Shown here piece after piece: positions 1-9,685 of a DNA stretch of 64,000 nt. The DNA is from Siphonodentalium dalli (Eukaryota; Mollusca; Scaphopoda; Gadilida; Siphonodentaliidae): positions 225,258,578 to 225,322,577 of the forward strand of contig CP136062.1 of assembly GCA_032622095.1 (NCBI GenBank), in the 5' to 3' direction. The position numbers and the translations under genes are program-made. Below the pieces are notes generated by a model. That model was given only the letters and a program-made list of their open reading frames with translations, did not search any database and had not been told where the DNA came from. Within the stretch, counting starts at the first letter, position 1. Each line of letters opens with the position of its first letter.

Positions 1-49
1 CTGTTGCCGCTTTATTTGGGCGTTTTTGGCCGGTTTGTTGGGTAAAGGG
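1..49. mobile_element. Right end of a piggyBac-like MITE, cut by the window edge
   Basis: The first 49 bases match the right end of the complete element at 6041-6488. They end in GGGTAAAGGG followed by TTAA at 50-53, the target duplication expected for piggyBac-type insertion. The few differences from the second copy show that the two copies have diverged. Most of the element lies outside the window. Confidence 0.6.
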
Positions 50-263
50 TTAAAGAGCGTACTACCAAAGTTTTGTTTTTTTATTATTGAAATATTGTCA
101 GATGATTTTACATTCATAAATAATTCTTATACATGTTGGATACAATATAGAACATTCATCCGACACACACATTCAAACATACGCTCCTTCACGCGATCAC
201 ACCTGCACACTTACTTACGCCAATTAAGTGACATTTGAACAACTCTAGACAGGCTATCGGGTA

Positions 264-1424
264 CACAGGTATTTGGCCCAAAAAAAAAGGGTAAGTATCA
301 AGGCTGATAGTGAAAATAGGAGGTCAAAAATCATCCTCACAAAAGCAATTTTTTTTTATCAAATTGATCTGGAATTCTAGCATTGTGTACCCAAGTAATC
401 ATATTTTTTGTTAAAGTTTAGCTTTCCGTCGTACTTTAAACAAGTGAGCATAGAAAATCATTTGAAGTTGTCAATGAAATTAATTTTTTGGTACCCGAAA
501 CATCCGTCCAATGAAAAATCAAAAAATCAAATAATCCAACCCCTAAATCACCGAAATCTATACTATTATCATCAAACTAAATAGCCCTATTGTCAAACAG
601 ACGTTGTTTCATGAAGTACAGCTAATTTGGGGGTAGTACTCAACATACATCGAGTTTAATAACGATTTATGACCTTTTTTTGTCGTCAGTTTTACAGATT
701 TCTTTTCGCCGAAGGCCATTTTGCAAAACTGAAAGCGAAACTAACTTGAACTTTATTAAATTAATTTTAATATCTCTCTTTTAATTGATATCCGGCATTC
801 TTAATGACAAAAATCATGCGGTGGATATATAATACCCACTAGATAAGGAATTAGATAAAAAAAAAATGTTTTTTATCGATATAAAATTATTTTATTTTGG
901 AGTCATTTACTGCAGCGTTTCTCGAGTTTGTTTGGCACTTTCAAAATGGCCTCCCGCGAAAAGAATCATGTAAAACTGACGGAAAAAAAGACAAAAATCG
1001 TTATTAAACTCGATGTATATTGAGTACCACACCCAAATTAGCTGTCCTTCGTGAAATAACGTCTGTTTGACAATAGGGCTATTTAGTTTGATGATTAGAG
1101 TATAGATTTCGGTGATTTAGGGGTTGGATTGTTTGATTTTTTTTATTTTTCATTGGACGGACGTTTCGGGTACCAACCAAATAAATTTGATTTATCAACT
1201 TTAAATGTTTTTCTATGTTCACTACTCTCAAATACGACGGCGAACCAAACTTTTTTGACAACTATGATTATTTGGTCACATAAGGCTGCAATTACAGATC
1301 AATAAAAAATAAAATGTTGCTTTTGTAGAGAAAAATGCTGACCTCTATCAACAATGAGATAGATACCTTTCCGAGATTTTTATTAAATTAAAAAAAACCC
1401 AACAATTTGTGCCTAATACCTGTG
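264..1424. mobile_element. Non-autonomous foldback DNA transposon, hAT-like (unit 1)
   Basis: The two halves are long imperfect inverted repeats: roughly 264-745 matches the reverse complement of roughly 905-1424. The ends read CACAGGTATT on the left and AATACCTGTG on the right. The flanks carry the same 8-bp word ATCGGGTA at 256-263 and 1425-1432, a target duplication. Eight bases is the length typical of the hAT superfamily; P and Merlin elements can also give it, and the CACAG terminus is not a textbook hAT end. The ORFs inside are short and lie in the arms, with no transposase domain, so the element must rely on a transposase supplied elsewhere. Confidence 0.75.
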
Positions 1425-1432
1425 ATCGGGTA

Positions 1433-2169
1433 CTCTTGTATATTAATTTGTAAATCGAGATCATGCTATACAAAAGAATATGATTTGAAATTACAAGTCA
1501 TGAGTTATAACGGAAATATAATTCTTAAGGGAAAATTTGCCATTATTTTATTTATAGCGCTTTCTATTTGACACCAGCTATTCAATTGAGTGCGTATTCG
1601 GTGGTCAATGGGAGTATATATAGGGCCAAGCTAATATCAGTTCTACACAATACATACAATCGACAAGAACCGAATTATTGGTTCTTCAACTGGTTTTTGG
1701 CCACAATTCTAAGAGTATATACTCACCTTGGGCGAACATTCTTGAAGATCCCCATATTACGAATAGGTAAATAATCACCACAACAGAGTAAACGCGTTCA
1801 TCTGTTGATCTCATATTAACATATCACGGAAATATTAAACCCAACACAGGCCCATGTCGTTAATTAACACAGCTATATGTATATATCTCATATTAACTGA
1901 CCACTAAACTGTTACATTCAACACAGGCCCACGTAGTTAACTAACACACATATGGGTTGATAACATGATAGTTATGGTTACTCTGGTACATCAAGACTAT
2001 ACAAAGTTAAATGCGATCGAATTTTCTTTGTACATATTTCCCGTGATTTCTTTTTAACTGCCGTGCCGCCGCGATGTTCTGCCTTTTTGTCCAAACGTAG
2101 CTTCCAGGAAGTGCATCTCTTAAAAAACCCAATAACAGAACAATAAAACACATTCACCCAACCTATACG
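1433..2169. other. Unassigned AT-rich sequence with a two-copy ~77-bp repeat
   Basis: I recognise no gene here. At 1809-1960 a block of about 77 bp containing CTCATATTAAC and ACACAGGCCCA occurs twice in tandem with moderate divergence. The same block is present in unit 2 at about 8310-8460. The ORFs at 1568-1774 and 1978-2178 look like chance ORFs: they show no motif and survive in both units only because of the duplication. The 3' part may be decayed LINE sequence upstream of the recognisable tail. Confidence 0.5.
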
Positions 2170-2840
2170 ATGGTGCATTGTCCCTTGTGGTCCATTATGT
2201 TAAATATCTATTTCTACGACGATTCATTATCAAGAACCTCCTGTTGTTTTATATATGCGCTAACGAACGACGTTGCTTCGTATATTGACCCTCCGAACGA
2301 CAGCGCCCTATTGACCCTCCTTAGATTCAGAACTAGAAACCACAAATTGCCAGTGGAAACTGGTTCGTGGATAAATACCCCGTATTCCGATAGGAAATGC
2401 ACTTTATGTATGGAAGCGCTAGGTCAAGAATACTACACCATTCCCATATGCCCGCAGTTAAGAGATCTGAGATTGAAATACATCAAACCGTACTACTACA
2501 GTCGACCTAACGTAATAAAACTTCATGAACTATTTAACTCTAGCGGTACGAAAGCTATGAAAAAACTATCAATATTTATCAAAAATGCCCAGCGTGAGAT
2601 AAACCACTCCTGATGCTTAACAACGTGTTACCCCCCCCCCCCCCCCTACCCCCTGACGAAATCTATGCACATGGCTGTCAAATTACGCCAACATTTCTTA
2701 TGAATACACAAATAACCCGTTTAATCCCCAATATATTCATACATATCATTGTGAATTGCATGCACTATAACACATTTCTTCTCAATATGTATTGTTATAC
2801 GATGAGAGTATCTAATAAATTGAATTGAATTGAATTGAAT
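2170..2840 (+). pseudogene. 5'-truncated LINE: C-terminal end of ORF2 plus 3' UTR (unit 1)
   Basis: The translation of 2305-2613 has the look of the last ~100 residues of a non-LTR reverse transcriptase: the stretch FRTRNHKLPVETGSW, then a Cys pair CTLC, then a later ICP, then YIKPYYYSRPN and a basic tail ending at the stop near 2611. In intact relatives a histidine normally sits in the Cys/His motif; here that position is degraded (EYYT). The endonuclease and the catalytic reverse-transcriptase motifs are missing. The 3' UTR has a poly-C run at 2631-2646, AATAAA at 2814-2819, and ends in four TTGAA-type repeats (to 2840), a common style of LINE 3' end. It is a dead-on-arrival copy; the exact 5' truncation point is not clear. 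Confidence 0.75.
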
Positions 2841-2936
2841 ATATGTAGAGGATCTCTAATGAGTCGCAATTCGAAACGAAACTTAATAACCGAGTGGACT
2901 AAGTTCAAACTTCGATATTTAAGTTTTAATTATTTG

Positions 2937-3123
2937 AAGTTTCGATAAAAAGTCTGAATTCTTATAAAGTATTTATAATAATAAACTTCACTGATAACTT
3001 TATATCATTTCTTCTATAAGATTACAAGTTATAATCTTAGAAGAAATAATATAAAGTTATGAGTAAAGTCTATCATTCAGAATTGAGTAATACAAAATTA
3101 AGTGTGATTTTTATCAATCGAAA
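2937..3123. repeat. Imperfect inverted repeat of about 190 bp (unit 1)
   Basis: The sequence folds around a centre near 3027. The inner arms, 2996-3024 against 3031-3058, are nearly perfect around AACTTTATAT and ATATAAAGTT. The outer arms pair more loosely, out to TTTCGATAAAAA near 2940 and TTTTTATCAATCGAAAAC near 3122. It has no coding content and is probably a decayed foldback MITE. The same structure is at 9780-9967 in unit 2. Confidence 0.65.
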
Positions 3124-3534
3124 ACCTTCTATATATTTAGGAGATAAACGTACCCTGTTGAGTTGTACATTCTGGGATTCGAGCATGAAAACAGTTTGAA
3201 CACTGCTCCGTAACAATTTCCTGTGGGGTGGGGCGGGTTGGCTCGTTTCGCTACACCGTTATGCGCCGATGATTTTTTATTTTTTACCGTGCTACATTCA
3301 GATTTGATGCACGCTGAAGCGGCCGATGTCGGTGAATCGAAAACTAATGTTAGCCGCTCTCGGTCAATCAGAATGCTTGTTTTAGTGACAAATACACAAT
3401 TGAATTACAATACAATATAATTTTTTATCAATACATTATCTATAATACATTCGGAGATTTAACAATTGAAAATTTGTGAGTCTTATATCATACATTCTCA
3501 TTTCGTATTGTATAATATATAAGTTAGGCGGCAG
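3124..3534. other. Unassigned sequence, no gene seen
   Basis: This is mixed AT-rich sequence containing a GC-richer patch (about 3222-3360) with GTGGGGTGGGGCGGG. In unit 2 that patch has undergone a local tandem duplication (10080-10265). The 65-codon ORF at 3223-3420 has no recognisable domain and is not preserved in unit 2. Confidence 0.5.
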
Positions 3535-3840
3535 CACTTTGGAATTGTGACCCTAATTACCCTCCAGATTTCAAGACATATTGTGGGCGTGTTCGGGTGC
3601 GTGAAACTGATAAGTTAGTACTCAGGACCTATGCCAATTAGAGGAATATAGCATTCTACTAATATCGCCGAAAATCTCAAATAATTCGGCAATACCACTC
3701 CGTAGAAAACATTGTCTGAACTACCACTGTGTATATACGACACCGGATATTATGCAGGAAAAATGTGTTTGTTTACATAATATGCCGAGATTTTTGACAG
3801 AAAATTCGTGATTGTGAAAAACCAGGACATATCAGGAATA
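3535..3840. repeat. Dispersed repeat family member (AGACATATT family)
   Basis: The stretch starting near AAGACATATT at 3571 recurs in unit 2 (10497 on), in the TTAA-flanked insertion at 9033-9399, and in part at 16485-16570. The shared core is GGTGCGTGAAACTGATAAG followed by a conserved ~150-bp body. The part with GTATATACGACACCGG appears reverse-complemented at 16485-16515, so copies are mosaic. No ORF is recognisable. It is probably a non-autonomous DNA element. Confidence 0.55.
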
Positions 3841-3869
3841 TCACATACCTCTGAATAATTGGTGAGTAT

Positions 3870-3906
3870 GCTATACTATATATATACTATACTATACTAT
3901 ATATAA
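3870..3906. repeat. CTATA microsatellite
   Basis: A short run of CTATA/ATATATA units. The equivalent place in unit 2 (about 10790-10815) is not expanded, so the run grew or shrank after the duplication. Confidence 0.8.
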
Positions 3907-4839
3907 ATTCTGAATATAAAGTACGTCCTCAGAAATCACGATTATTATGTGAAATTCCACAGATCGTCTGCAACTTGCTCTATTAAACACCGATTTTCTT
4001 GTATTTAAAACGTTTGTATGTTTAAATATTGCTGTACACATGACTTACGAAATGTCCACAATCAATTATATAGCACCAAACATGAGTTTTTCGGCTGTTT
4101 GTTAAAACTATTGCCGAAAGACATAATTATTTGGTGTACGGCGTATTGCAGGAGCACTGTCGTGTAAATTGCAATTCCCATGTTTTGTTACTGTACGGCA
4201 TATTGCAATCCCAAAACAATATATGCCAATTGTAGGCAAATGATTGGTTCAAAACGGGAGTCGTATCATTGCACATCATTATGGTGATGATTATAGCATT
4301 GTGTTGCTTTGCAGCTCATTTGTACACCACCTGTATGCTAATTAAATGGTGACTTAATTTTTAGTTTTAAAATAAAATCAGAGGGGGCTAACGACCAGAA
4401 ATATAGTTGGCATGATACATTTGAAGGTCCTCTTTGAAATATAACACAAACTATCATATTTGGCGATGGTTATGATACTTGTTTCCCAGAAACGCCAAAC
4501 ATTGAAATAAGCATTAATGATAATAATTGATTGCAGACCTCCCACTAACTAATGTTCCAAGTCAGTCTTAGTTTAGACACAGTCTGACTTCACACACCAG
4601 AACTGGTTAGTAACTGCAGGCCAACAATGGTTTTATAAATGTAAAATAAAATATGCGGCAAACTTCGTGTCATTATAAATGTAAATAACCGGAGTACATT
4701 TTTAACATCTGCGTTATACATGTAGCTCGATAAAAAATAACAAGTCGATGTTCAGTTTAGAATTACAATTTGCCTGCAGATATAGGGAGAGAAAGAGAAA
4801 ATGGAAAATATATTTATTTGTTATAAAACCTCACTTTCA
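3907..4839. other. Unassigned AT-rich stretch, no gene seen
   Basis: There is no ORF with a recognisable domain. Short motifs such as GTACGGCGTATTGCA recur nearby in altered form, and a 7-bp TTTCGGC/GCCGAAA hairpin lies at about 4090-4120. One copy of the 27-bp sequence that became a minisatellite in unit 2 is at about 4677-4703. The whole stretch is duplicated in unit 2 (about 10817-12280). Confidence 0.5.
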
Positions 4840-5260
4840 ATTTTGTATTGTTGACCCCAGTCCCTAGTATTGTCAGAGGACTATTGTAATCAGCTGCGTT
4901 TGTTCGTCCGCACATCCGTCCGTGTGTCCGTCCGATTTCTTGTCAGACTGTTAACTACATCTCAAATTATCCGACAGAAATTTTCCAACCTTAGGGGGGT
5001 GACAGGTTGGAAATTTCCAACACTTGGAAAGCTTGTGTCCTGGTCCCTCCCCCGTGGCCAGTCAAAAACTTCTAGTTAATTTAAGAAAACAATATTGTCA
5101 TACATTTAGTCAATATATAATCCTCATCATATATAATTGTCATCATTTGGAGAATTGTCCAACCTAAGAGGGAGTATAAGGTTTGAAATTTCCAACACTA
5201 GGGAAGCTTCAGTTGAGGCCAGTCTAGATGCTAGGATTTGCGATTTTCTTGTATAGTTTT
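4840..5260. repeat. Dispersed repeat with GTCCG tract (copy 1)
   Basis: This block contains GTCCGTCCG-type words and a module built on TTCCAACCTTA, GGTTGGAAATTTCCAACAC, TGTCCTGGTCCCTCC and GTGGCCAGTCAAAAACT. It recurs in unit 2 at about 12280-12660 and outside the duplication at about 15760-15975, so it is an independent dispersed family. A diverged second half (about 5148-5225) resembles the first, suggesting an internal duplication. The 69-codon ORF at 4870-5079 is kept in both units but has no domain and probably reflects repeat sequence. Confidence 0.65.
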
Positions 5261-5715
5261 CCAAATTTTCTCACACCGGGCTGAACAAACATGGACGGAC
5301 ACAATGTCCTGGTCTCTTACCCGTAGCGGTGTGCATTTGTCTGGAGTAGGCTACTAGATGTTAGGATTTATCTAATTCTCAGGTTAAAGTATCTCAATTT
5401 TCTTATACCGGGCATATAGAACAACATAGTTTATGAATACATAGGATATTAGGCCTGAGGTCTGATGTGCAAGGGGGGTGCAAATGGAATTATGCAAAAC
5501 TTGTGTTTGGTCTATGATTCTGATTCAAGGGGGAATTATGCAAAAGTTGTGTTTGGTGTCTGATTCTGATTCAAGGGGGGTGAAATTGGAATTTCCCAAG
5601 GTGGACACCCCCCCCCCCCCCCAACGGAGACCCTCTATCGACATCCCTGCATGCGCTAAAGCGCATATTCGAATATTAGCAAGTGGCCCTAATATGATTC
5701 CATACATGGCGCATA
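5261..5715. other. Unassigned sequence, with poly-C run
   Basis: No gene is recognisable. It includes a short direct repeat of a TTATGCAAAA/GTGTTTGGT block (about 5482-5570) and a poly-C run near 5608-5622, which is interrupted in unit 2. The sequence leads into the GC-rich palindrome module. Confidence 0.5.
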
Positions 5716-5825
5716 TTTTGTCGCTTTCGGCGCACCGCGCCGAAGGCGCTAATGGCGCACCGCGCCGAATGCGCTAATGACGCATATTTTGTCGCTTTCA
5801 GCGCGGTGCGCCGAAAGCGACAAAA
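5716..5825. repeat. GC-rich palindromic module (unit 1)
   Basis: Two perfectly matched 25-bp inverted arms, 5716-5740 and 5801-5825, carry the motif TTTTGTCGCTTTCGGCGC and its complement. They flank a spacer of short GCGCCGAA/GCGCACCGCGCC repeats. CG-rich sequence stands out sharply from the AT-rich surroundings. A larger version lies at 13141-13402 in unit 2. Confidence 0.8.
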
Positions 5826-6066
5826 AGGGCGTAAGTAAGTGTGCAAGTGTGATCGATGTTAATCGAAGTGGGGGGTGTTACCATAGCCACTACTATATAT
5901 ACTTCCCTTTGGAACAATTATATTTACAGTAAAAACGGAGATATTCAGAAGTTAAAACAAAAAGAAAACACATATGTGTACCGGAGAAGTGTTTCAAAGA
6001 GCGCTTTTAAAGAGCGTTTTTAACGATGATGTTATTTTAACCCTTTGCCCAACAGAACGGCCCTGT

Positions 6067-6135
6067 GCCAATGCATTCTCTTATATATGCGAGTCGACCA
6101 TAGGTCGCCTCGCATATATAAGAGAATGCATTGGC
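6067..6135. repeat. 69-bp palindrome, left member of a mirror pair
   Basis: Two perfect 27-bp arms (6067-6093 and 6109-6135, starting GCCAATGCATTCTC) enclose a 15-base centre TCGACCATAGGTCGC that is itself nearly palindromic. The whole 69 bp is the exact reverse complement of 6271-6339, including the asymmetric centre. Confidence 0.95.
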
Positions 6136-6270
6136 TTAACACATATTAAAAATTGTCAAAGAATGTAGAAAATTATTATAAACATTGTTAAAAAATGTAA
6201 GACAAAATTATAAAATTGTTAAAGAATGTAAGAAAAAATGGTAAAAAGTGTTAAAAAAAGATTTTTTTAG

Positions 6271-6339
6271 GCCAATGCATTCTCTTATATATGCGAGGCG
6301 ACCTATGGTCGACTCGCATATATAAGAGAATGCATTGGC
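6271..6339. repeat. 69-bp palindrome, right member of the mirror pair
   Basis: The arms are identical to those of 6067-6135, with the centre in the opposite orientation (GCGACCTATGGTCGA). Matching extends a few bases further on the outer sides (TGTGCC at 6064, GGCACA to 6342), so 6064-6342 as a whole is a 279-bp inverted-repeat structure whose arms are themselves hairpins. Confidence 0.95.
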
Positions 6340-6757
6340 ACATGGCATAACTGTAACTATCACAATGTGGTCAAGGAGCCGGTTCCAATGATATCCATAT
6401 TTGTATGGTTCTATTGAGACAGACCGAAGATATTTTAGGCTGTTGAAGCTTTATTTGGCCGTTTTTGGCCGGTTTGTTGGGTAAAGGGTTAAAGGGCGTT
6501 TTTAAAGAGCGTTTTAAAGAGCGTTTTTAACTATGATGTTATTTTAAAGAGCGTACTACCAAAGTTTAGTTTTTTTATTATTGAAATATTGTCAGATGAT
6601 TTTACATTCATAAATAATTCTTATACATGTTGGATACAATACAGAACATTCATCCGACACATACATCCAAACATACGCTCCTTCACGAGATCACACTTGC
6701 ACACTTACTTACGCCAATTAAGTGACATTTGAACAACTCTAGACAGGCTATCGGATA

Positions 6758-7900
6758 CACAGGTATTTGGCCAAAAAAAAAAGGGTAAGTATCAAGGCTG
6801 ATAGTGAAAATAGGAGGTCAAAAATCATCCTCACAAAAGCATTTTTTTTTTTATCAAATTGATCTGGAATTCTAGCATTGTGTACCCAAGTAATCATATT
6901 TTTTGTTAAAGTTTAGCTTTCCGTCGTACTTTAAACAAGTGAGCATAGAAAATCATTTGAAGTTGTCAATGAAATTTATTTTTTGGTCCAATGAAAAATC
7001 AAAAAATCAAATAATCCAACCCCTAAATCACCGAAATATATACTATTATCATCAAACTAAATAGCCCTATTGTCAAACAGACGTTGTTTCATGAAGTACA
7101 GCTAATTTGGGGGTAGTACTCAACATACATCGAGTTTAATAACGATTTATGTCCTTTTTTTTTCGTCAGTTTTACAGATTTCTTTTCGCCGAAGGCCATT
7201 TTGCAAAACTGAAAGCGAAACTAACTTGAACTTTATTAAATTAATTTTAATATCTCTCTTTTAATTGATATCCGGCATTCTTAATGAGAAAAATCATGCG
7301 GTGGATATATAATACCCACTAGATAAGGAATTAGATAAAAAACATTTTTTTTTATCGATATAAAATTATTTTATTTTGGAGTCATTTGCTGCAGCGTTTC
7401 TCGAGTTTGTTTCGCACTTTCAAAATGGCCTCCCGCGAAAAGAATCATGTAAAACTGACGGAAAAAAAGACAAAAATCGTTATTAAACTCGATGTATATT
7501 GAGTACAACACCCAAATTAGCTGTCCTTCGTGAAATAACGTCTGTTTGACAATATGGCTATTTAGTTTGATAGAGTATAGATTTCGGTGATTTAGGGTCT
7601 GGATTGTTTGATTTTTTTTATTTTTCATTGGACGGACGTTTCGGGTACCAACCAAATAAATTTGATTTATCAACTTTAAATGTTTTTCTATGTTCACTAC
7701 TCTCAAATACGACGGCGAACCAAACTTTTTTGACAACTATGATTATTTGGTCACATAATGCTGCAATTACAGATCAATAAAAAATAAAATGTTGCTTTTG
7801 TAGAGAAAAATGCTGACCTCTATCAAAAATGAGATAGATACCTTTCCGAGATTTTTATTAAATTAAAAAAAAACAAAACAATTTGTGCCTAATACCTGTG
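6758..7900. mobile_element. Non-autonomous foldback DNA transposon, hAT-like (unit 2)
   Basis: Duplicate of the element at 264-1424, with the same CACAGGTATT ends. The flanking 8-mers are ATCGGATA (6750-6757) and ATCGGGTA (7901-7908), so one base of the left target copy has mutated since unit 1 and unit 2 separated. The 121-codon ORF at 7371-7736 (minus strand) is an accident of the right arm, not a gene. Confidence 0.75.
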
Positions 7901-7908
7901 ATCGGGTA

Positions 7909-8683
7909 CTCTTATATATTAATTTGTAAATCGAGATCATGCTATACAAAAGAATATGATTTGAAATTACAAGTCATGAGTTATAACGGAAATATAATTC
8001 TTAAAGGAAAATTTGCCATTCTGCTGGGCATAATGTTTTTTTTAAATTTATTTTATTTATAGCGCTTTCTATTTGACACCAGCTATTCAATTGGGTGCGT
8101 ATTCGGTGGTCAATTGGAGTATATAGGGCCAAGCTAATATCAGTTCTACACAATACATACAATCGCCAAGAACCGAATTATTGGTTCTTCAACTGGTTTT
8201 TGGCCACAATTCTAAGAGTATATACTCACCTTGGGCGAACATTCTTGAAGATCCCCATATTACGAATAGGTAAATAATCACAACAACAGAGTAAACGCGT
8301 TCATCTGTTGATCTCATATTAACATATCACGGACATATTAAACCCAACACAGGCCCATGTCGTTAATTAACACAGCTATATGTATATATCTCATATTAAC
8401 TGACCACTAAACTGTTACATTCATCACAGGCCCACGTAGTTAACTAACACACGTATGGGTTGATAACATGATAGTTATGGTTACTCTGGTACATCAAGAC
8501 TATACAAAGTTAAATGCGATCGAATTTTCTTTGTACATATTTCCCGTGATTTCTTTTTAACTGCCGTGCCGCCGCGATGTTCTGCCTTTTTGTCCAAACG
8601 TAGCTTCCAGGAAGTGCATCTCTTAAAAAACCCAATAACAGAACAATAAAACACTTTCACCCAACCTATACGATGGTGCATTG
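7909..8683. other. Unassigned AT-rich sequence (unit 2 counterpart of 1433-2169)
   Basis: It holds the same content as 1433-2169, including the two-copy ~77-bp repeat at about 8310-8460. A ~30-bp stretch near 8016-8045 is absent from unit 1. No gene is seen. Confidence 0.5.
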
Positions 8684-9685
8684 TCCCTTGTGGTCCATTA
8701 TGTTAAATATCTATTTCTACGACGATTCATTATCAAGAACCTCCTGTTGTTTTATATATGCGCTAACGAACGACGTTGCTTCGTATATGACAACAGCGCC
8801 CCATTGACCCTCCTTAGATTCAGAACTAGAAACCACAAATTGCCAGTGGAAACTGGTTCGTGGATAAATACCCCGTATTCCGATAGGAAATGCACTTTAT
8901 GTATGGAAGCGCTATAGGTCACGAATACTACACCATTCCCATCTGCCCGCAGTTAAGAGATCTGAGATTGAAATACATCAAACCGTACTACTACAGTCGA
9001 CCTAACGTAATAAAACTTCATGAACTATTTAAAGACATATTAAGGACTTGTTAGGGTGCGTGAAACTGATAAGTTAGTGTTCAGGTGCTGTGTCAGCTGG
9101 AGGAATGTAGTATTCTACCAACATACCGAAAATCTCAAGCAAATCGACCGTACCACTCCATTGAAAACATTGTCTCAACTACGCTAAATTGTAAATATTT
9201 ACTACTCGAATCGGGACGCTTCTATCGGCGATAAACTAACGAAAACGATTTCACCATCGGCAGTCACTGCATTTAATTAATATAAAAGAATGACGGTGTG
9301 TGTTGTCAATTTAGATATAATATTTGTACAAATGACTACTTTGAACAAGATTATTCTCCATTTATATTTAATCACCATACCGGAGTGTTTCATATCACTT
9401 TAACTCTAGCGGTACGAAAGCTATGAAAAAACTATCAATATTTATCAAAAATGCCCAGCGTGAGATAAACCACTCCTGATGCTTAACGTGTTACCCCCCC
9501 CCTACCCCTGACGAAATCTATGCACATGGCTGTCAAATTACGCCAACATTTCTTATGAATACACAAATACCCCGTTTAATCCCCAATATATTCATACATA
9601 TCATTGTGAATTGCATGCACTATAACACATTTCTTCTCAATATGTATTGTTATACGATGAGAGTATCTAATAAATTGAATTGAAT
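8684..9685 (+). pseudogene. 5'-truncated LINE tail (unit 2), split by an insertion
   Basis: Second copy of the LINE tail at 2170-2840. The reading frame that gives FRTRNHKLPVETGSW and CTLCMEAL is closed by a stop near 8915 because of small indels around GCGCTATAGGTCACG. The body is then interrupted at 9029-9403 by a TTAA-flanked insertion, after which the ending resumes. AATAAA is at 9669-9674, followed by only two TTGAA-type repeats where unit 1 has four. The poly-C run is also shorter. Confidence 0.75.
9033..9399. mobile_element. 367-bp insertion with TTAA target duplication
   Basis: Unit 1 provides the empty site: there the LINE tail reads straight through a single TTAA. Here TTAA is present on both sides (9029-9032 and 9400-9403) of a 367-bp sequence that begins AGACATATTAAGG and ends GTTTCATATCACT. 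The ends pair only loosely. TTAA duplication fits piggyBac or Kolobok-type transposition, but the CCC terminus of piggyBac is missing. The left 150 bp is related to 3571-3720 and the middle to 16515-16570. No ORF is seen. Confidence 0.75.

Larger units (their letters stand above)
54..5826. repeat. Tandem segmental duplication, unit 1
   Basis: The content of this stretch recurs in the same order from about 6548 to 13238, starting at an offset of 6494 bp that grows to about 7.4 kb because unit 2 carries extra insertions. Shared parts, in order: the end of the 27-bp-TIR element, a foldback transposon, a LINE tail, a short inverted repeat, dispersed repeats and a GC-rich palindrome. The homology stops in the GC-rich module, where unit 1 runs into the 27-bp TIR at 5828. 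Scattered substitutions and small indels separate the copies, so it is a real duplication with some age and not an exact assembly duplicate. Confidence 0.85.
6041..6488. mobile_element. Non-autonomous piggyBac-like MITE (448 bp)
   Basis: The element starts CCCTTTGCCCAACAG and ends TTGTTGGGTAAAGGG, an imperfect terminal inverted repeat of about 20 bp. It is flanked on both sides by TTAA (6037-6040 and 6489-6492). TTAA duplication together with CCC/GGG ends is the signature of the piggyBac superfamily. There is no transposase ORF, so it would depend on one from elsewhere. Inside are two 69-bp palindromes and a short A/T-rich spacer with loosely repeated TTGTTAAAGAATGTAAG units. A second copy is cut by the window start (1-49). 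Confidence 0.75.
5828..6715. mobile_element. Structure bounded by perfect 27-bp inverted repeats
   Basis: A 27-bp sequence starting GGCGTAAGTAAGTGTGCAAG at 5828-5854 is perfectly repeated in inverted orientation at 6689-6715. The 888-bp interval contains the TTAA-flanked MITE at 6041-6488 and several direct repeats of AAAGAGCGTTTTTAA. No clear target duplication is visible, so it may be an old TIR element or the remains of two. The same right arm, with one mismatch, is at about 200-226, so the structure is part of the repeated unit. Confidence 0.55.

Noticed and set aside
6064-6342. Independent transposon formed by the twin palindromes
   Set aside because: No target duplication is visible next to TGTGCC/GGCACA, so it is treated as internal structure of the MITE.
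7371-7736. 121-codon minus-strand ORF (and 1079-1261 in the other unit)
   Set aside because: It lies in the arm of the foldback transposon, is not open to the same length in both units, and has no domain.
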